Part shown: piece after piece, positions 11,860 to 24,179 of the stretch
Layout: each line of letters begins with the position of its first letter
Position numbering within the stretch: the first letter of the stretch is position 1
Program-made: the position numbers and the translations under genes
The notes under the pieces: model-generated
Database searches by the model: none
What the model was told of the DNA's origin: nothing
What the model saw: only the letters and a program-made list of their open reading frames with translations
Origin: Prorocentrum cordatum
Lineage: Eukaryota; Sar; Dinophyceae; Prorocentrales; Prorocentraceae
Direction of reading: 5' to 3'
DNA length: 64,000 nt
Assembly (NCBI GenBank): GCA_963575745.1
Contig: CAUYUJ010014178.1
Span: 306,591 to 370,590, forward strand

Positions 11860-11990
11860 CGGCGTCTTGGAGTCCAGGGTTGCGAGGATGTCTCAAGCGA
11901 AATGCACCAGACAATATCGTGCGCGATATCTTGGAGAGTTGCGAGGATGTCGCAGGTGAAACAGGCTGGACCACCTGTGTGTAGGAGTGG
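11860..11990. repeat. Isolated copies of the GAGGATGTCTCAGGCGAAA minisatellite
   Basis: Two diverged units (GAGGATGTCTCAAGCGAAA at 11884 and GAGGATGTCGCAGGTGAAAC at 11949) match the larger array at 13412-13640. Confidence 0.75.
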
Positions 11991-12029
11991 CGTCCTCCAG
12001 AACAGCGCGTGCAATACGTGATCACGTCA

Positions 12030-12600
12030 TTTGAATATGACCGGTCCTCCTCGGGCAAAAACGATAAAGATATAGCAATTTGTCTGCACGTAGTTGGGTA
12101 CAAGGAAGAGCAGGACGAGGACGTAAGGGAGAGGCCGCCGGCATCGGCGGGGAGAACATTGCATACCAAGGCATAGCGTAACGAACGGGTCCTCTTAGCC
12201 GTCCCACCGTGCCGGTCGCGTTCCAGACTGCCAGCGGGAGCTCGCCGGGCCCCGCCCAGCAGCCAGGTTGGCCCGCGGGCCTCAGATATTTGCATTTCGA
12301 CCATGTTCGAGCAGGAAAATATGCATAGGAAGGAGAACTGCACGAAAAAACTGAGAAGATGTGTGAATTTGTGAAGCATATACATTGCAATCCGGCACAC
12401 GGTGGGAAGGCTCACGTGGAAAATGAAGTACAGAGGGAGAGTGGAGAAGACGTGGAAATAGAAGTGCAGGGGGAAATTGGAGTAGACAAAGAAGAAATAG
12501 ACAGGAGTACGTATTCGTGATAGCTCTGTGACCAGGTACATATACACAGAGACGCACGCATCTGTGCTCTCCTGGAGGTAATTCGTGCACACGATATGCC
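12030..12600. other. Unassigned non-repetitive sequence
   Basis: Sequence of lower GC than its flanks, with no convincing frame. The minus-strand frames here (for example 11672-12592) are hydrophobic and of low credibility. A GGAAATTGGAG-like word near 12470 may be an outlier of the next array. Confidence 0.3.
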
Positions 12601-12620
12601 CCAGGAGAGGAGGGCCCGGG

Positions 12621-12832
12621 GGAAGAAGAGCAGGTGGAAATTAGGGCACAGGTGGAAATTGAAGAGCAGGTGGAAATTGAAGAACAGGTGGAACTTGAAG
12701 AACCCGGGGAAATTGAAGGACAGGTGGAAATTGACGCAAAGGGGGAAACTGAAGAGCACGTGGGAAATTGAAGTCATAGTGGAAATTGAAAGCACAGGGG
12801 GAAACTGAAGAGCAGGAGGAATTTGAAGTCAT
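12621..12832. repeat. 18-21-bp minisatellite GGTGGAAATTGAAGARCA
   Basis: About ten imperfect units of GGTGGAAATTGAAGAACA. Units of 18 bp keep a 6-residue repeat (KNRWNL-like) in one frame, but a longer unit breaks it; no gene is called. Confidence 0.9.
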
Positions 12833-12949
12833 AGGAGTACGTGTTCGTGACCACCTGGTGACCGGAGGAGGAGAGGATGGTGTAGAGGTAGGAGTGCACG
12901 TGGATAGGATGCGCCTGCTCGTGGCCAGATGCCGTCTTCAGCGCGTCCG

Positions 12950-13480
12950 TGGCTGGCTATTGGTGCAGGTCCACAATTCCTTCTCGTCCTCCGTCTGAAT
13001 AGCCCTGGCGTGCTCCAGGCGGATCCCGAGCTTCAACCCAGACCTCAGGATCTTGATCATCAGGATCCGTAGCGACTCAGGGGGCCAGGTCGGCCCATAG
13101 CAGTTCCCGTGGCCAGATCTGGCCCGCATTGGGCTTCGAGAACTTGGGCTTGAAGGTGCCGACAATGGGCTCCCAGTCGTCGTACGTCAACGACGTCACC
13201 TTCATGAGCGCCTTCTCGAGCTCTTTCGCGCCCCCAGTGTCCTCCTCCATTGCCTGCTGCGAGGGAGGCGCGGCGGCGGCGGCACCGCTGCCGCAAGGGA
13301 GCTGGCTCTGCAGGTAGAGCGGGAACTTCACGAATCCCCACACTTTGCAAGAGCAGCCCAGCGGGTGTGGCACCTGAACGCGATTCTTCTTCTGCTCCTC
13401 GTGCTTCTCTGGACCACCTCGCGCGCAGCATCTCGGAACCCAGATTCGCGAGAATGTCTCAGGCGAAACGGACTGGACCA
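12950..13480 (-). pseudogene. Unidentified minus-strand coding-like fragment
   Basis: On the minus strand one frame reads AMEEDTGGAKELEKALMKVT and then SLTYDDWEPIVGTFKPKFSK before ending near 13077. A second frame carries SLRILMIKILRSGLKLGIRL and HARAIQTEDEKELWTCTNSQ. The composition is normal-protein-like, unlike the surrounding arrays, and the two halves need a frame change or an intron to join. No family recognised. Confidence 0.35.
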
Positions 13481-13640
13481 CCTCGCGCGCGGCACCTCAG
13501 ATATCATAACTGCAAGGATGTCCCAGGCGAGACGCGCCGACCCACCCCGCGCGCGGCATCTCAAAGCCACGAACTGCGAGGCTATCTCAGGCGAAATGCG
13601 CCGGACCACCTCTCGCGCGGCACTGCGAAGACCAGGGAGA
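13412..13640. repeat. 64-bp minisatellite, about 3.5 copies
   Basis: Units begin GGACCACCTCGCGCGCGGCA and contain GAGGATGTCTCAGGCGAAA-like cores at about 13450, 13512 and 13577. Related single units lie at 11.9 kb and in reverse orientation near 21.34 and 50.96 kb. Confidence 0.9.
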
Positions 13641-13795
13641 AGGAGGAGGAGGAGGAGGAGGAGGAGAAGGAGAAGGAGAAGGAGGAGAAAGGGTAACACG
13701 AAGAGGAGGAGGCGGAGGAGGAGGAGGAGGAGGAGGAGGAGGAGGAGGAGGAGGTGGAGGAGGAGGAGGAAAGTGAGGAGGAGGAGGGAGGGGAG
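13640..13795. repeat. (GGA)n tract
   Basis: A purine-rich GGA/GAG run on the plus strand, followed by a poly-C tract near 13828. Confidence 0.95.
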
Positions 13796-13977
13796 GAGAT
13801 GTGGTGGAGCTCCCTGGCATTCTCCCCCCCCCCCCCACCCTGCGGGCCCGCGGGGAGGCACTCCGCCTGGCATGCGCTCTGCTGTGTGGCCCCGCGGCGC
13901 GCGCCTGCCCAGGCCAGCGCCCCCTCCCCCCCCTGCAGCAGCCTCGTCCTCCACCCTCGATCTTCGATCGTCTCCCT

Positions 13978-14260
13978 CCTCCTCCTCCTGCTCCTCCTCC
14001 TCCTCCACCTCCTCCTCCACCTCCTCCTCCTCCTCCTCCTCCTCCTCCTCCTCCTCTTCGGTCCTCGATCACTGATATTATTCCTCCTGCTCCTCCTGCT
14101 CCTCCCTCCTCCTGCTCCTCCTCCTCCTCCTCCTCCTCTTCGGTCGTCGATCCTCGATCCTGCCCCTCTCCTCCTCATCCTCCTCCGTCTCCTCATCCTC
14201 CTCCTCTCCTCCTCGATCCTTGATCCTCGATCCTCCTCCTCCTCCTCCTCCTCTTCCTTC
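13978..14260. repeat. (CTC)n tract
   Basis: A pyrimidine-rich CTC run containing several TCGATCCTCGATCC islands. Its right part is the second arm of the inverted duplication. Confidence 0.95.
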
Positions 14261-14330
14261 TCCTTGCTGCTTAGGCGTTTTGCGTTCGGGCAACTGGGGC
14301 CGCCCGTTTTCCGCGAAACCCCAGCCGCTT
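14136..14330 (-). repeat. Right arm of the inverted duplication (partner at 10061-10266)
   Basis: Reading the minus strand gives the same order as the left arm: the unique block around CCAGTTGCCCGAACGCAAAA, then the GGA tract, then two GGATCGAGGATC blocks. Differences are mostly in the GGA tract length. Confidence 0.9.
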
Positions 14331-14497
14331 CCTTATGTTCAGCGGGCGGCTGTGCACATGTTTTCTCCATGTCCTCCGCCGGGGGAACCCCGTCTTGCCT
14401 GACATAGGCGGCTGAGGCGGCGCAGGGCGGAGGCTCGCAGTGTCCCCCGCGTCGAGCGGCGCAGATCCTTCTTCGCAACCGCCACGGCGAGTCCGAC

Positions 14498-15711
14498 ATG
14501 GCAGGGCAAAATGGCAGAGGACGCTCATCCTCTCGCCAGCCGCCCCCTGCCAACATGTGGCGATGCGAGAACCCAGGGTGCCGATGCAACAGGAACCTGC
14601 AGCACTGGACGAGCATTGCGGCAGAGCGAAGACAGGTGCAAGTTCCAGAATGCTCCATGGTACCAGAAGGGTGCGGGCAGTGACGGCGTCGCTCCTGTTG
14701 CCAGCTCTCCTTCTGCCCAGGGCACACACAACCTATGCAGCGGTGGCTCGGAGGCCTTGGTCAGATTCGCAGAGCAGAATGGAGATGAGTCCATTTCCAA
14801 GAAGTGCCGTGGCACGATCGCATCCAGACAGAAGGCCGCCGCTTCTCAGCAGGAGCTTCCGGTCGAGGAACTCAAGTCCATGGTGCTGCTGGCAGAGACG
14901 AGTGGAGCCGGTGCGACCGCCAAGAAGTACAAGGCTCCGCTCGACAAGCAGAAGGCATCGTGCTCGACGGTGCCTGCTCAGACCCGAGCGGATAAGGCGA
15001 ACACGAAGGTGCTGCAGCTCACGAAGTTGTTGGGTGATGAGCAGAACACGCTCGCGGAGCTGCTCGAGCAGGCGGAGGAGCAACGGGGCACTGTGCAGTC
15101 CTTGCTTGCTCGCGGAGCTCGAGGCGGCGGAGTCGGAGTGCAAGGCGGCGGTGGCGGCGCTGGCTGCTGGTGCAGGTGCGGTGGCGAGTGATCATTCCAA
15201 ACCGAAGCTGTCGCTGGCGAAGCTCATGGACGGCGAACTGGCGGACCTGGACCTGGGCGGTGCGGCCTTTCTCGGCTGCGCGGAGTTCGAGGTGCTTGGG
15301 CCCCAAGCGCTGGGGGAGTTTAAGAAAAGGAGGTCATGCTGGATTATTGCCGCAGCATGGCGACGCATTTTTTCGGCGAGGTCAGGGCCAAGGGCGAAGA
15401 CGCGCAGAAGGAACGCCAGTCGTTGCAGGAGCGCTTGGCGGCCAAGAAGAGGAAGGCGGACGAGGGGCAGCCCGCGCAGAGCGACGCCAAGTCGGAGGCG
15501 GAGCAGAGCGCGGCAGCAGGTCCAGCGGCGAAGGCGCCTGGCGCGACGGCGGCTGGCGAGGCCGCTGGCGCGGCAGGCGCTGGCGCGACGGCGGAACTCA
15601 AGGCGCCGGCGAAAGCCGCAGTGCAGGCGGCCAGGCCAAGGCGGCGGGCAAGGACAAAGGCGGCGCGCCAAGAGCATCTGATACGCACGAGGCCCTTTAC
15701 TGGTAGGTGTT
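14498..15711 (+). pseudogene. LINE ORF1-like protein: zinc-finger-like start and coiled coil
   Basis: From the ATG at 14498 the protein begins MAGQNGRGRSSSRQ and has WRCENPGCRC, a Cys-rich finger-like segment. A frame change before 14640 leads to AEQNGDESISKKCRG and a long helical, Lys/Glu/Ala-rich stretch (TKVLQLTKLLGDEQNTLAEL). Another frame continues LEAAESECKAAVAALAAGAG, LAKLMDGELADLDLGGAAF and then YCRSMATHFFGEVRAKGEDA, ending in an Ala-rich tail. At least three frames are needed. This finger-plus-coiled-coil layout fits the first ORF of dinoflagellate LINEs that I recall, and its position upstream of the endonuclease supports that. Confidence 0.45.
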
Positions 15712-15714
15712 GGT

Positions 15715-16436
15715 CGCACAGGCGTGCATATGTGGCCGTGTTTATGTGCTGCCGCGTGCAAATGTGTGTCTGCACACGTTGGTGCTGCGATCATTCGCGC
15801 AATTTTCGATTGCAGCTAGTTGCTCGTTAGTCTTTCAGTGGTCCCTTGCGCGATTTCAACACTGTACATAAGTATCAAGGTGTGCGATCGGGATGGACAA
15901 GTCGTTGTCCAAGATGGCCGACTGTCTAAAACAAAAAAAAAGGCGAGACCCCGCAGCGTCTTTAGCCCCCAGCCGCGCGGCATCCTGAAGAAGATGAGCG
16001 GAGCGCGCGCCAGTCGGATGCAGCTCCACCCCAGTTTTGAACTACCCTCTTGTGCGGATGAGAGCGCAGGCGAGTGTGACTACTCGGTGGCCTGCGCAGC
16101 ATCTTGTGAGACTCCCACCTCTTCGCTGCCTCCCAGCATCGCATCTACGGGGGCAAGTGGTGCCTGCGGTGCGACGTACAGTGCGTCCGAGTTGGCGGGC
16201 GAGTGCGAGCGCGTGCAGGCGGCGGCTGCTGGCCCTGTGGCAGCCGATTCGGCGACTGCGAGCTCCTGCTGTACCTCGCGATCAGCATCGCGGTGGACGG
16301 GGGCCAGCTCGACGTTTTCCGATTCTGAGGTCGCCTCCACCACGGGCGGAGGGCCCAGGTGCCGTTCCGCGCCCGAGCCCAGCGCGGCCCGTCCTGCGAA
16401 TTATCCAGGGGGGGGAGCAAGACATCGCCAGCGTTT
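15715..16436. other. Unassigned spacer within the LINE
   Basis: The plus frame 15820-16527 is open but has no recognisable domain (it includes PQPRGILKKMSGARASRMQL and an Ala/Ser-rich tail). It might be the 5' end of the LINE second ORF or an untranslated spacer. Confidence 0.3.
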
Positions 16437-16438
16437 TT

Positions 16439-16497
<59 letters not shown>

Positions 16498-16525
16498 TGT
16501 ATGTATATATATATATATATGTTTT
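16437..16525. repeat. (TA)n(GTAT)n microsatellite inside the LINE
   Basis: A TA run, GTAT repeats and a second TA run. It sits between the ORF1-like and endonuclease parts. Confidence 0.95.
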
Positions 16526-16639
16526 AGGTGCTCCCCCCGGCCGCCTTGCACGGAGGGCGCGTCCCTGAGAGTAGAGTCATGCAGCGCTACCCGCTGAAAC
16601 TCCTTCGAGGAACGGCCGAGCAGGGCGGGGTCGCGCGTG

Positions 16640-17594
16640 GTCTGCCTTCGGGAACACCACGTCGCGAGCGAAGCCGCTGCGCGCGAGGCGACGTCGTGGC
16701 GCGCTCGGCGTGGATGGAAGGCGATGTTGTCTCCAGCGCGAGCAGGCAAAAGCAGGGGCTCCTCGGGGGGCGTCGGCGTCCTTGCGAGATCATACATGGG
16801 GCTGCGCGAGCCCCCATGGGGCTTCGCCCTGGTCGAGGGGGGGGCGCGCAACGCCCGCGCGCATCTCCCTGGGGGGCCTCCCCTCTTAGTGGCTCCTGTG
16901 CATATGTGCGACAGCGAAGGCCTCTCGGGCAAGAGCGCGGGCATCTGGAGTATTCTGGGGGCTGTGGTTCAGAACTCTGGGATGCAAGCTATCTTGGGTG
17001 GTGATTGGAACTTCTCGCCCGGGCAAATGTTAGCTTCTGGGTTTGCAGAAAAACTGAGGGGGGGGCATCGTGCGGCTAAATGGCGGGGGTGCCTGTCTGT
17101 CTCTCGGGGGCTGGAGCGCGCTGGATTATTTTGTCTGCTCGGGCGGCGTATCCAAGGCTACCCACTCGACCGAGGCGCTGAAGGATGCACCGCTGTCTCC
17201 GCGCAGGCCCGTGCACCTCCAGCTCTACCCGCAGTCGGCCCAACTGAGTGCTCTGTCGCTCCGAAAGCCACCTCCCGTCCCCGCGGAGAGGCCCGGGGGG
17301 GCTGCGAGGGGGCCGCCGAACTGGGGCGCCCTGGAGGCCGCGGCTGATGGCTGCCTTGGAACGGCCCTCTCGGGCAGGGCGGAGGAGGCGCAGGAGATGC
17401 CGGTTTGGGTGCGCGGGGGGTGGGCCAATTTAGCGGAGTCTGAGCTGTGCGATTTGGCCCAGACGGTTTTCGCGGAGCTCGCTGCAAGTCGCCCCGGCTG
17501 CATCGGGCCCCGATCATCACGAACGACAGCCCTCCGCGCAGACATCCGCGTTCGCATGCTGAGACATCGGTTTGCCGAGAGCTCCAGGATTTGA
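16640..17594 (+). pseudogene. LINE EEP endonuclease domain, frame-broken
   Basis: Frame 2 contains LARSYMGLREPPWGFALVEG, LLVAPVHMCDSEGLSGK and MQAILGGDWNFSPGQM, with GGDWN at about 16997-17011 matching the EEP GDFN box. The frame then shifts (about 17040-17100), and frame 3 carries WSALDYFVCSGGVSK (17112 on), the usual C-terminal SxLDYF strand of LINE nucleases, then HLQLYPQSAQLSALSLRK. The frame shift inactivates it, but the catalytic Asp and Asn of GGDWN are kept. Confidence 0.65.
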
Positions 17595-17639
17595 TTTTGG
17601 CTGTTCAGGCGAAGGACTGCAGGGTCCTGGATATCCGAA

Positions 17640-19423
<1,784 letters not shown>

Positions 19424-19439
19424 AGAACGAGCCCACGCG

Positions 19440-20054
19440 GCTGGCGGCGGTTGCTCTTGCCGTTCGCTATGCGAAGGAATTGTTGTGCACTCGCTCGCGG
19501 GCTCACCGCTGGTCTATCTCCTTTCGTGAGCTCCGAGAGGCGTGGGGGGGTGTGGTAGCGGTCCTGGGCCGACGTCTTGGAGGGTGGTCGCAGGGCCATT
19601 CTCGGCGATGTGGATGTCTTTGAGGCGTATCGGGTGGAGACTGAAGGATTGGGTGGCCCTCGTAAACAGCCTCGGCGAGGACGATATTCTCGCGGAGGTA
19701 AGCCCAGTTTTACTGAAGTTGCTGCTGTCGCAAGCCGTGCTGCGAGAGCTCGAGCGTCGCGCGGCTGCCAATTCGAATCTCGATTGCCAGCGCCTGTGCT
19801 ACGATGCGGTCAAAACTGCGACGAGGTCCTCCCGAGTGCCCCCGCCAGGTCGCGCCGCGATTCGAACGATCGGATGCGATGCCAGTTGGGCGAAGGTGAA
19901 GGCTGGGAATCTCGGTTGCCAATTGGATGGCGTCCCCTGTTCTTTGCGCGGGCAGGGGCCCGACGCAGCGCTGCGCCGTCTTTGGAGATGCCCACGCCGG
20001 GAGGAGACCAGGAGTGATATTGTCTCGCAGGAGGTGTGAAATTTTTGCGACAGC
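19440..20054 (+). pseudogene. LINE thumb and degenerate zinc-knuckle part
   Basis: Three frames carry coding-like pieces: ILENEPTRLAAVALAVRYAK and SFRELREAWGGVVAVLGRRL first, then DILAEVSPVLLKLLLSQAVL, and CSLRGQGPDAALRRLWRCP. The last looks like a LINE CxxC...HRLWxC knuckle with the second Cys and the His lost. Confidence 0.45.
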
Positions 20055-20882
20055 ATGGGCCCTGAGAGCGCTCAGGACATTCTTCTTCTTCTTCTCACCC
20101 GTGGGTTGTCCCCGCGCCCAGGTGGCTACTGGCCGCGCCCCGACGCGACGGGGAAGTCGCGCCGGCAGTGGGGGGGGGAGCAGCACGAGGAGGAGCGCAT
20201 GATCAAGGAGTTGGTGCTCATGGGCAGCAGCTGCTACAACAACGAGATGCCAGAATTAAGTCGGGCTGGCTGGGGGTTCTCCACTTTCAGCGTGCATCGC
20301 GAACTCGTCGGAGGAATTTTCGGCGCGGTCTACGAGGCCCTGGACTGGGCGGCCCAGGCGGGCAAGTTCTCGGCCCATGGTAGGCTGGGCCAGCTCCTCG
20401 GAGGAGAAGCCACCCTGCATTCTGATTGGCAGAACGTGTGCGTACAGGCTCGGAAGCCCCTAGGTGAACAGACGTCGCGCCAGCGGCCGTGCGCTGGACC
20501 TTTCAGTTTTGCTTTTCCTCAGCGGCAGTGGATCACGTCGGTCAGCGAAGTCAAAACGCACCTGTCTTTGGATGTTGAAGGTGTGCCTGGAGCGAGCTGT
20601 TCCCCATCAGAGGGGGGGGGGGGGGACTTCCAAGCCGATCAGGCTGCCCGGGCTGAACCTCGCCTCCACGACTCTGCCGATCAGAACATGGCCGAAGCTC
20701 TGCGTGAGACGATGCTGGTCGCGCGCGCTGCATGTAAGCTCGCCGCAGCGTTGCTCTTTGAATGGCCGAAGCTCGACCTCAGTGGAGTTGAGCTCTGTCC
20801 CCCCGCCCGACCGGGGGATGACGAAGGGTCGCCAGCGCGCGCGTGGAGTTTCATTTGTGGGCGCTGGCGATGTAATATATGA
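20055..20882 (+). pseudogene. RNase H-like domain of the LINE
   Basis: The 275-codon frame contains ELVLMGSSCYNNEMPELSRA, GWGFSTFSVHRELVGGIFGA and LGGEATLHSDWQNVCVQA. The last matches the RNase H segment with a conserved Glu and Asp (Asp at 20424). The first Asp, usually in a DGS context, is replaced (LMGSS), so catalysis is doubtful. It directly follows the RT and knuckle parts, as in LINEs that carry RNase H. Confidence 0.55.
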
Positions 20883-21200
20883 TGCATGCACGAAGGCCTC
20901 TCGGTCTATGGTCCGACCCCAGGTTTCGGGATGTCCTGGAGATTTGGAAGGTTGGGATTTCGGAGACATGGAGCGTCCAGGCCATTTTGTGGTCGGTCTG
21001 CCGTGTTCTGGCGGTGGGATGCTCTATGTCTGTGCGCACTGTGCTTCTCATGTTGGGCCGGGCTCAATGAAGAAGGCCAATGTGATGCGCAGGCGCGAGC
21101 ATTCCAAGACCCCGCAGAAGAAAAAAATAACAAGAAACAGCTGTGGAACCGAATGCTGCGCGGCCATTACCCCGGACGCGGCTCGTCCATAAAAGTAGAC
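20883..21200 (+). pseudogene. Possible C-terminal tail of the LINE
   Basis: One frame gives CSGGGMLYVCAHCASHVGPG, a CxxC pair, followed by a basic run. There is no clear end of the element; the next 200 bp hold nothing recognisable except a reverse unit of the GAGGATGTCTC core near 21340. Confidence 0.35.
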
Positions 21201-21404
21201 GCTGTAGGAGTGATGGTCCTGTATATCAGCATCTCACCAACATCCAGTCTCTGGCTGCAGTTGCAAAAATCATCATCATTTCTGTTTCCTTATGAATAAC
21301 TTCTCCCTGTCGCACCCCGAGGCAAGTTTTTCGGGCGGTCCGGGCGTTTCGCTTGAGACTCCTTCATCACTTAAGACCCTGAAGCTTCAACATTAGCAAC
21401 AGCT

Positions 21405-21780
21405 CCGCAGATGGAGGGCGGGTTGTTTTCAAAAGGTGGCAGTCGCCGTAGCGCCGCGCAAATTCTTGTTTTATGTCTATTCTGTCATTGTGTATATATA
21501 GAGAGAGATACTCACGGAAGGAAGGCGGCATGTTTTCAAAATGTGGTTCTCGCTTTTGCGCCGTGCGCATTCGTTTCAAGAATGTGCAAGAACTTCACGG
21601 ATTGAGGGCGACCCGCTTTCAAAATGTGGCTCTCGCTGTAGCGCCGCGCACATTCGTGTTTGAATATTGCGATGGCTACACGGATTGAGGGCGGCTCCAT
21701 TTCGAAATGGGGTTCTCGCTTTAGCGTCGCGCACATTCGTTTTGCTTCGGTGTCAAAAACGCAAGAGGTTCACGGGTTCC
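21405..21780. repeat. 83-108-bp tandem array, four copies
   Basis: Each copy carries TTTCAAAATGTGGYTCTCGC and CGCCGCGCACATTCGT. Anchors are at 21425, 21533, 21616 and 21700. The first spacing is longer because of an inserted AT-rich stretch. Confidence 0.9.
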
Positions 21781-22011
21781 CGTAATCAATGTACAAGAAA
21801 TTCTTTACGCTTCGCGTACCCCCACCAGCCCATCTCAAAACAACAACTCTTGCGAAGCATGCCGACAGTCGTGCTTTTCAGGCGTGTTTCCGCCTGCCCC
21901 CGCATATCTCCCCTGTTCCTCCTTCCTCCCGCCTCCTTGTACATCCTCCTTGTGGTGGGAGCGGGAGAAGGACGAGGCGGAGGAGGAGGGAGAGAAAGCG
22001 CTCCTCGTGGT

Positions 22012-22432
22012 TTGAGTCGTTTGGGGTTTCTCGTCCTGGTGTGAGTCGTTCGGGCCCTTCTTCCTGGTGTGAGTCGTTCGGGCTCTTCGTGGTGTGAGTC
22101 GTTCGGGCTCTTCGTCCTGGTGTGAGTCGTTCGGGCTTCTCGTGGTGTGAGTTGTTCGGGCCCCTCGTCCTGGTGTGAGTCGTTCGGGCCCCTCCTCCTG
22201 GTGTGACTCGTTCGGGCTCCTCGTGGTGTGAGTCGTTCGGGGCCCTCGTCGTGGTGTGAGTCGTTCGGGCTCCTCGTGGTGTGAGTCGTTCGGGCGCCTC
22301 GTCCTGGTGTGAGTCGTTCGGGCCCCTCCTTCTGGTGTGAGTCGTTCGGGCTCTTCGTGGTGTGAGTCGTTCGGGCCCCTCGTCCTGGTGTGAGTCGTTC
22401 GGGCTCCTCGTGGCGTGAGGCGTTCGGGCACC
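22012..22432. repeat. 25/28-bp alternating minisatellite, about 16 units
   Basis: Units begin GTGTGAGTCGTTCGGG. Ends alternate between CTCCTCGTG (25-bp unit) and CCCCTCGTCCTG (28-bp unit), giving a 53-bp dimer over much of the array. Several frames stay open (for example a minus-strand NDSHHEEPERL repeat), which is a property of the unit. Confidence 0.9.
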
Positions 22433-22442
22433 TCGTCCCCTT

Positions 22443-22760
22443 TTGGGGCGTCTTGGGGGCCTCTTGGCGGCCCCAGGGGCTTCTAGGAGCGTCTTGGGTG
22501 CCTTGGGGGAGCCTCTTCGGGCCTCTTGGGAGCCTCTTGGAGGCCGTTTGGGGCGTCTTGGGGGCCTCTTGGCGGCCCCAGGGGCTTCCAGGAGCGTCTT
22601 GGGTGCCTCGGGGGAGCCTCTTGGGGCCTCTTGGGGGCCTCTTGGGGGCATCTTGGGGGCCTCTTGGAGGCCTCTTGGGGGCCTCCTGGGGGCCTCTTGG
22701 GGCCATCTTGGGGCCTCTTGGTGCCTCCTGGGCGCTTCTTGGGGCCATCGTGGAGGGGAT
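22443..22760. repeat. GC-rich array, 106-bp duplication plus short units
   Basis: The block CTTGGGGGCCTCTTGGCGGC recurs at about a 106-bp distance, then degrades into CTTGGGGGCCTC units. It shares vocabulary with 8.5, 34.5 and 48.9 kb. Confidence 0.85.
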
Positions 22761-22788
22761 GGATCAAAGAAGAGGGGAGCTTCAATGA

Positions 22789-22946
22789 GCGCTGCCCCCT
22801 CAGAAGGGCAAAATGAGCCCAAACCCTTCGTAAAATAAATGATTTTGCCTTGAAGGAAGAGGGGTGAGCGCTGCCCCCTCAGGAGGCCAAAATGGGGCCA
22901 AAACCGTAGTAAAATCAATGATTCTGGCTTCAAAGAAGAGGAGAGC
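22789..22946. repeat. 79-bp tandem duplication
   Basis: Copies at 22789 and 22868, starting GCGCTGCCCCCTCA and ending in AAGAAGAGG, with about 15 differences. The AATGATT word resembles one at 8640. Confidence 0.9.
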
Positions 22947-23064
22947 ATTTTTTCTGGTCCCCCCCGTCGGGGCCAGAATCCTCGTGAGGGGTGTCGTTTT
23001 TTAGCCCTCCCAGGAGTCGAAAAGGACCCCCCTGACCACCCGCGAAAGGACCTCTCCAGGCCCA

Positions 23065-23100
23065 GGGGGAGGGGGTAGGGGGAGGGGTAAACCCCTCCCC
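23065..23100. other. G-quadruplex-like run with adjacent inverted repeat
   Basis: Four G tracts of 4-5 separated by A or TA, followed by an inverted repeat (GGGGAGGGGT / ACCCCTCCCC). Structure inferred from base composition only. Confidence 0.7.
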
Positions 23101-23165
23101 GAAGGGGAAGGAGGGTTGAGAACAGAGCGGGCTCTCTAAACCACTCACGCCCAAAGGGCTGGTGG

Positions 23166-23345
23166 GATTGCATTTTGGAACCATTCAGGATTATGAGGGC
23201 GCAACACTTACGTTGATTCGCGGCGTTAGCGGCACAGGAATGGCGTTTTGGCACGATTCCGGATCGTCAAGACGCATCAATCAGGTTGATCCGTGGCGTT
23301 GGACTCCCGAGGATATTGTTTTGGCATGCTTCGGGATCTTCGAAT
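23166..23345. repeat. About 74-bp degenerate triplication
   Basis: Three related blocks at about 23168, 23240 and 23316 share TTTTGG..C.ATTC.GGAT and GTTGAT.CG.GGCGTT.G words. Similarity is moderate. Confidence 0.6.
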
Positions 23346-23399
23346 TGTTTTTCGCACTGTGCCATCGGCTGTTCCCAGGGTGTGTGCTGCAGGGCAGGA

Positions 23400-24176
23400 T
23401 CAACGCCAGGGTCGACTGGATCGGCTAGATTCACCCGTGCATTGATAGATTTGCGCTTGGACCGTTTCCCAGTGAACCTGCGGGACAGTCAGAGCAAGGC
23501 GATGGCTGCCCGGGCTCGCGTGGCGCGTTTCGAAAACGGTACCCAAGGAGGCCTCCTGGTCCGGCGACGATCCCGTGCTCTTCAACGTGTCGCGCGGCGA
23601 CCAGCCAATCAGGTCCGCGCAGTAAAGTTCAACGACTTCGTCCAGGACCGCTTCCTCTTCCATTTCCAGGCCGCCACTGACGCGCTGACTTCGGCTGATA
23701 AGGCTTCCCGTTCGACACATTCCCTTCTAGACTCTGCGAGCCCCGCCGGTCTCCAGAAGGAAGGCTGGCAGGCCAAGGCTGCAGGCCACCGCCCAGTGGC
23801 TTGGTCTCATTCTCTCTCGCTCTCCGCCCCTCTTCTCCCTCCGAGGGTCCAGGCGTGCCAGATCCGCACCGCCTGGAACGGCTGCACAGCGCGCCGTTTC
23901 CAGCAGAATCGGTGTCGTCTGTTTAATTGTAGGCGCGGGGAAGACAGCATAGAGCATTACGCATTTTGTTCTGAATTCCACGCCTTCTGTCAGAGGCATC
24001 TGGGTCTCACCAAGCCCCCCGCGGAGTTCAGCCTAGGGGATTTTCTCGGAATCCTCCCTTATGTGAGTTCTATTCCGTCGTATTGCAGATCGGCCACGGC
24101 CACCGCTGACGCGGCCACCTTGCGCGCGATCGGCGGCGTCTACGCGCTTTTTCAAATGCACAGCGCTTGGCGATAA
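23400..24176 (+). pseudogene. LINE C-terminal domain with zinc knuckle
   Basis: The frame ends TAA at 24174-24176. It contains RPANQVRAVKFNDFVQDRFL, SAPLLPPRVQACQIRTAWNG and TARRFQQNRCRLFNCRRG, then EDSIEHYAFC, a Cys/His knuckle (CxxFxC...EDxIEHYxxC) common to LINE C-termini in dinoflagellates as I recall. It finishes with LGDFLGILPYVSS and TLRAIGGVYALFQMHSAW. It has no matching RT in front, so it is a separate 5'-truncated copy or was separated from the LINE upstream by the 21.4-23.4 kb arrays. Confidence 0.6.
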
Positions 24177-24179
24177 GGG

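Noticed and set aside
12596-12808. 70-codon frame with a 6-residue KNRWNL-like repeat
   Set aside because: Unit length varies between 18 and 21 bp and the frame breaks; better explained as a minisatellite.
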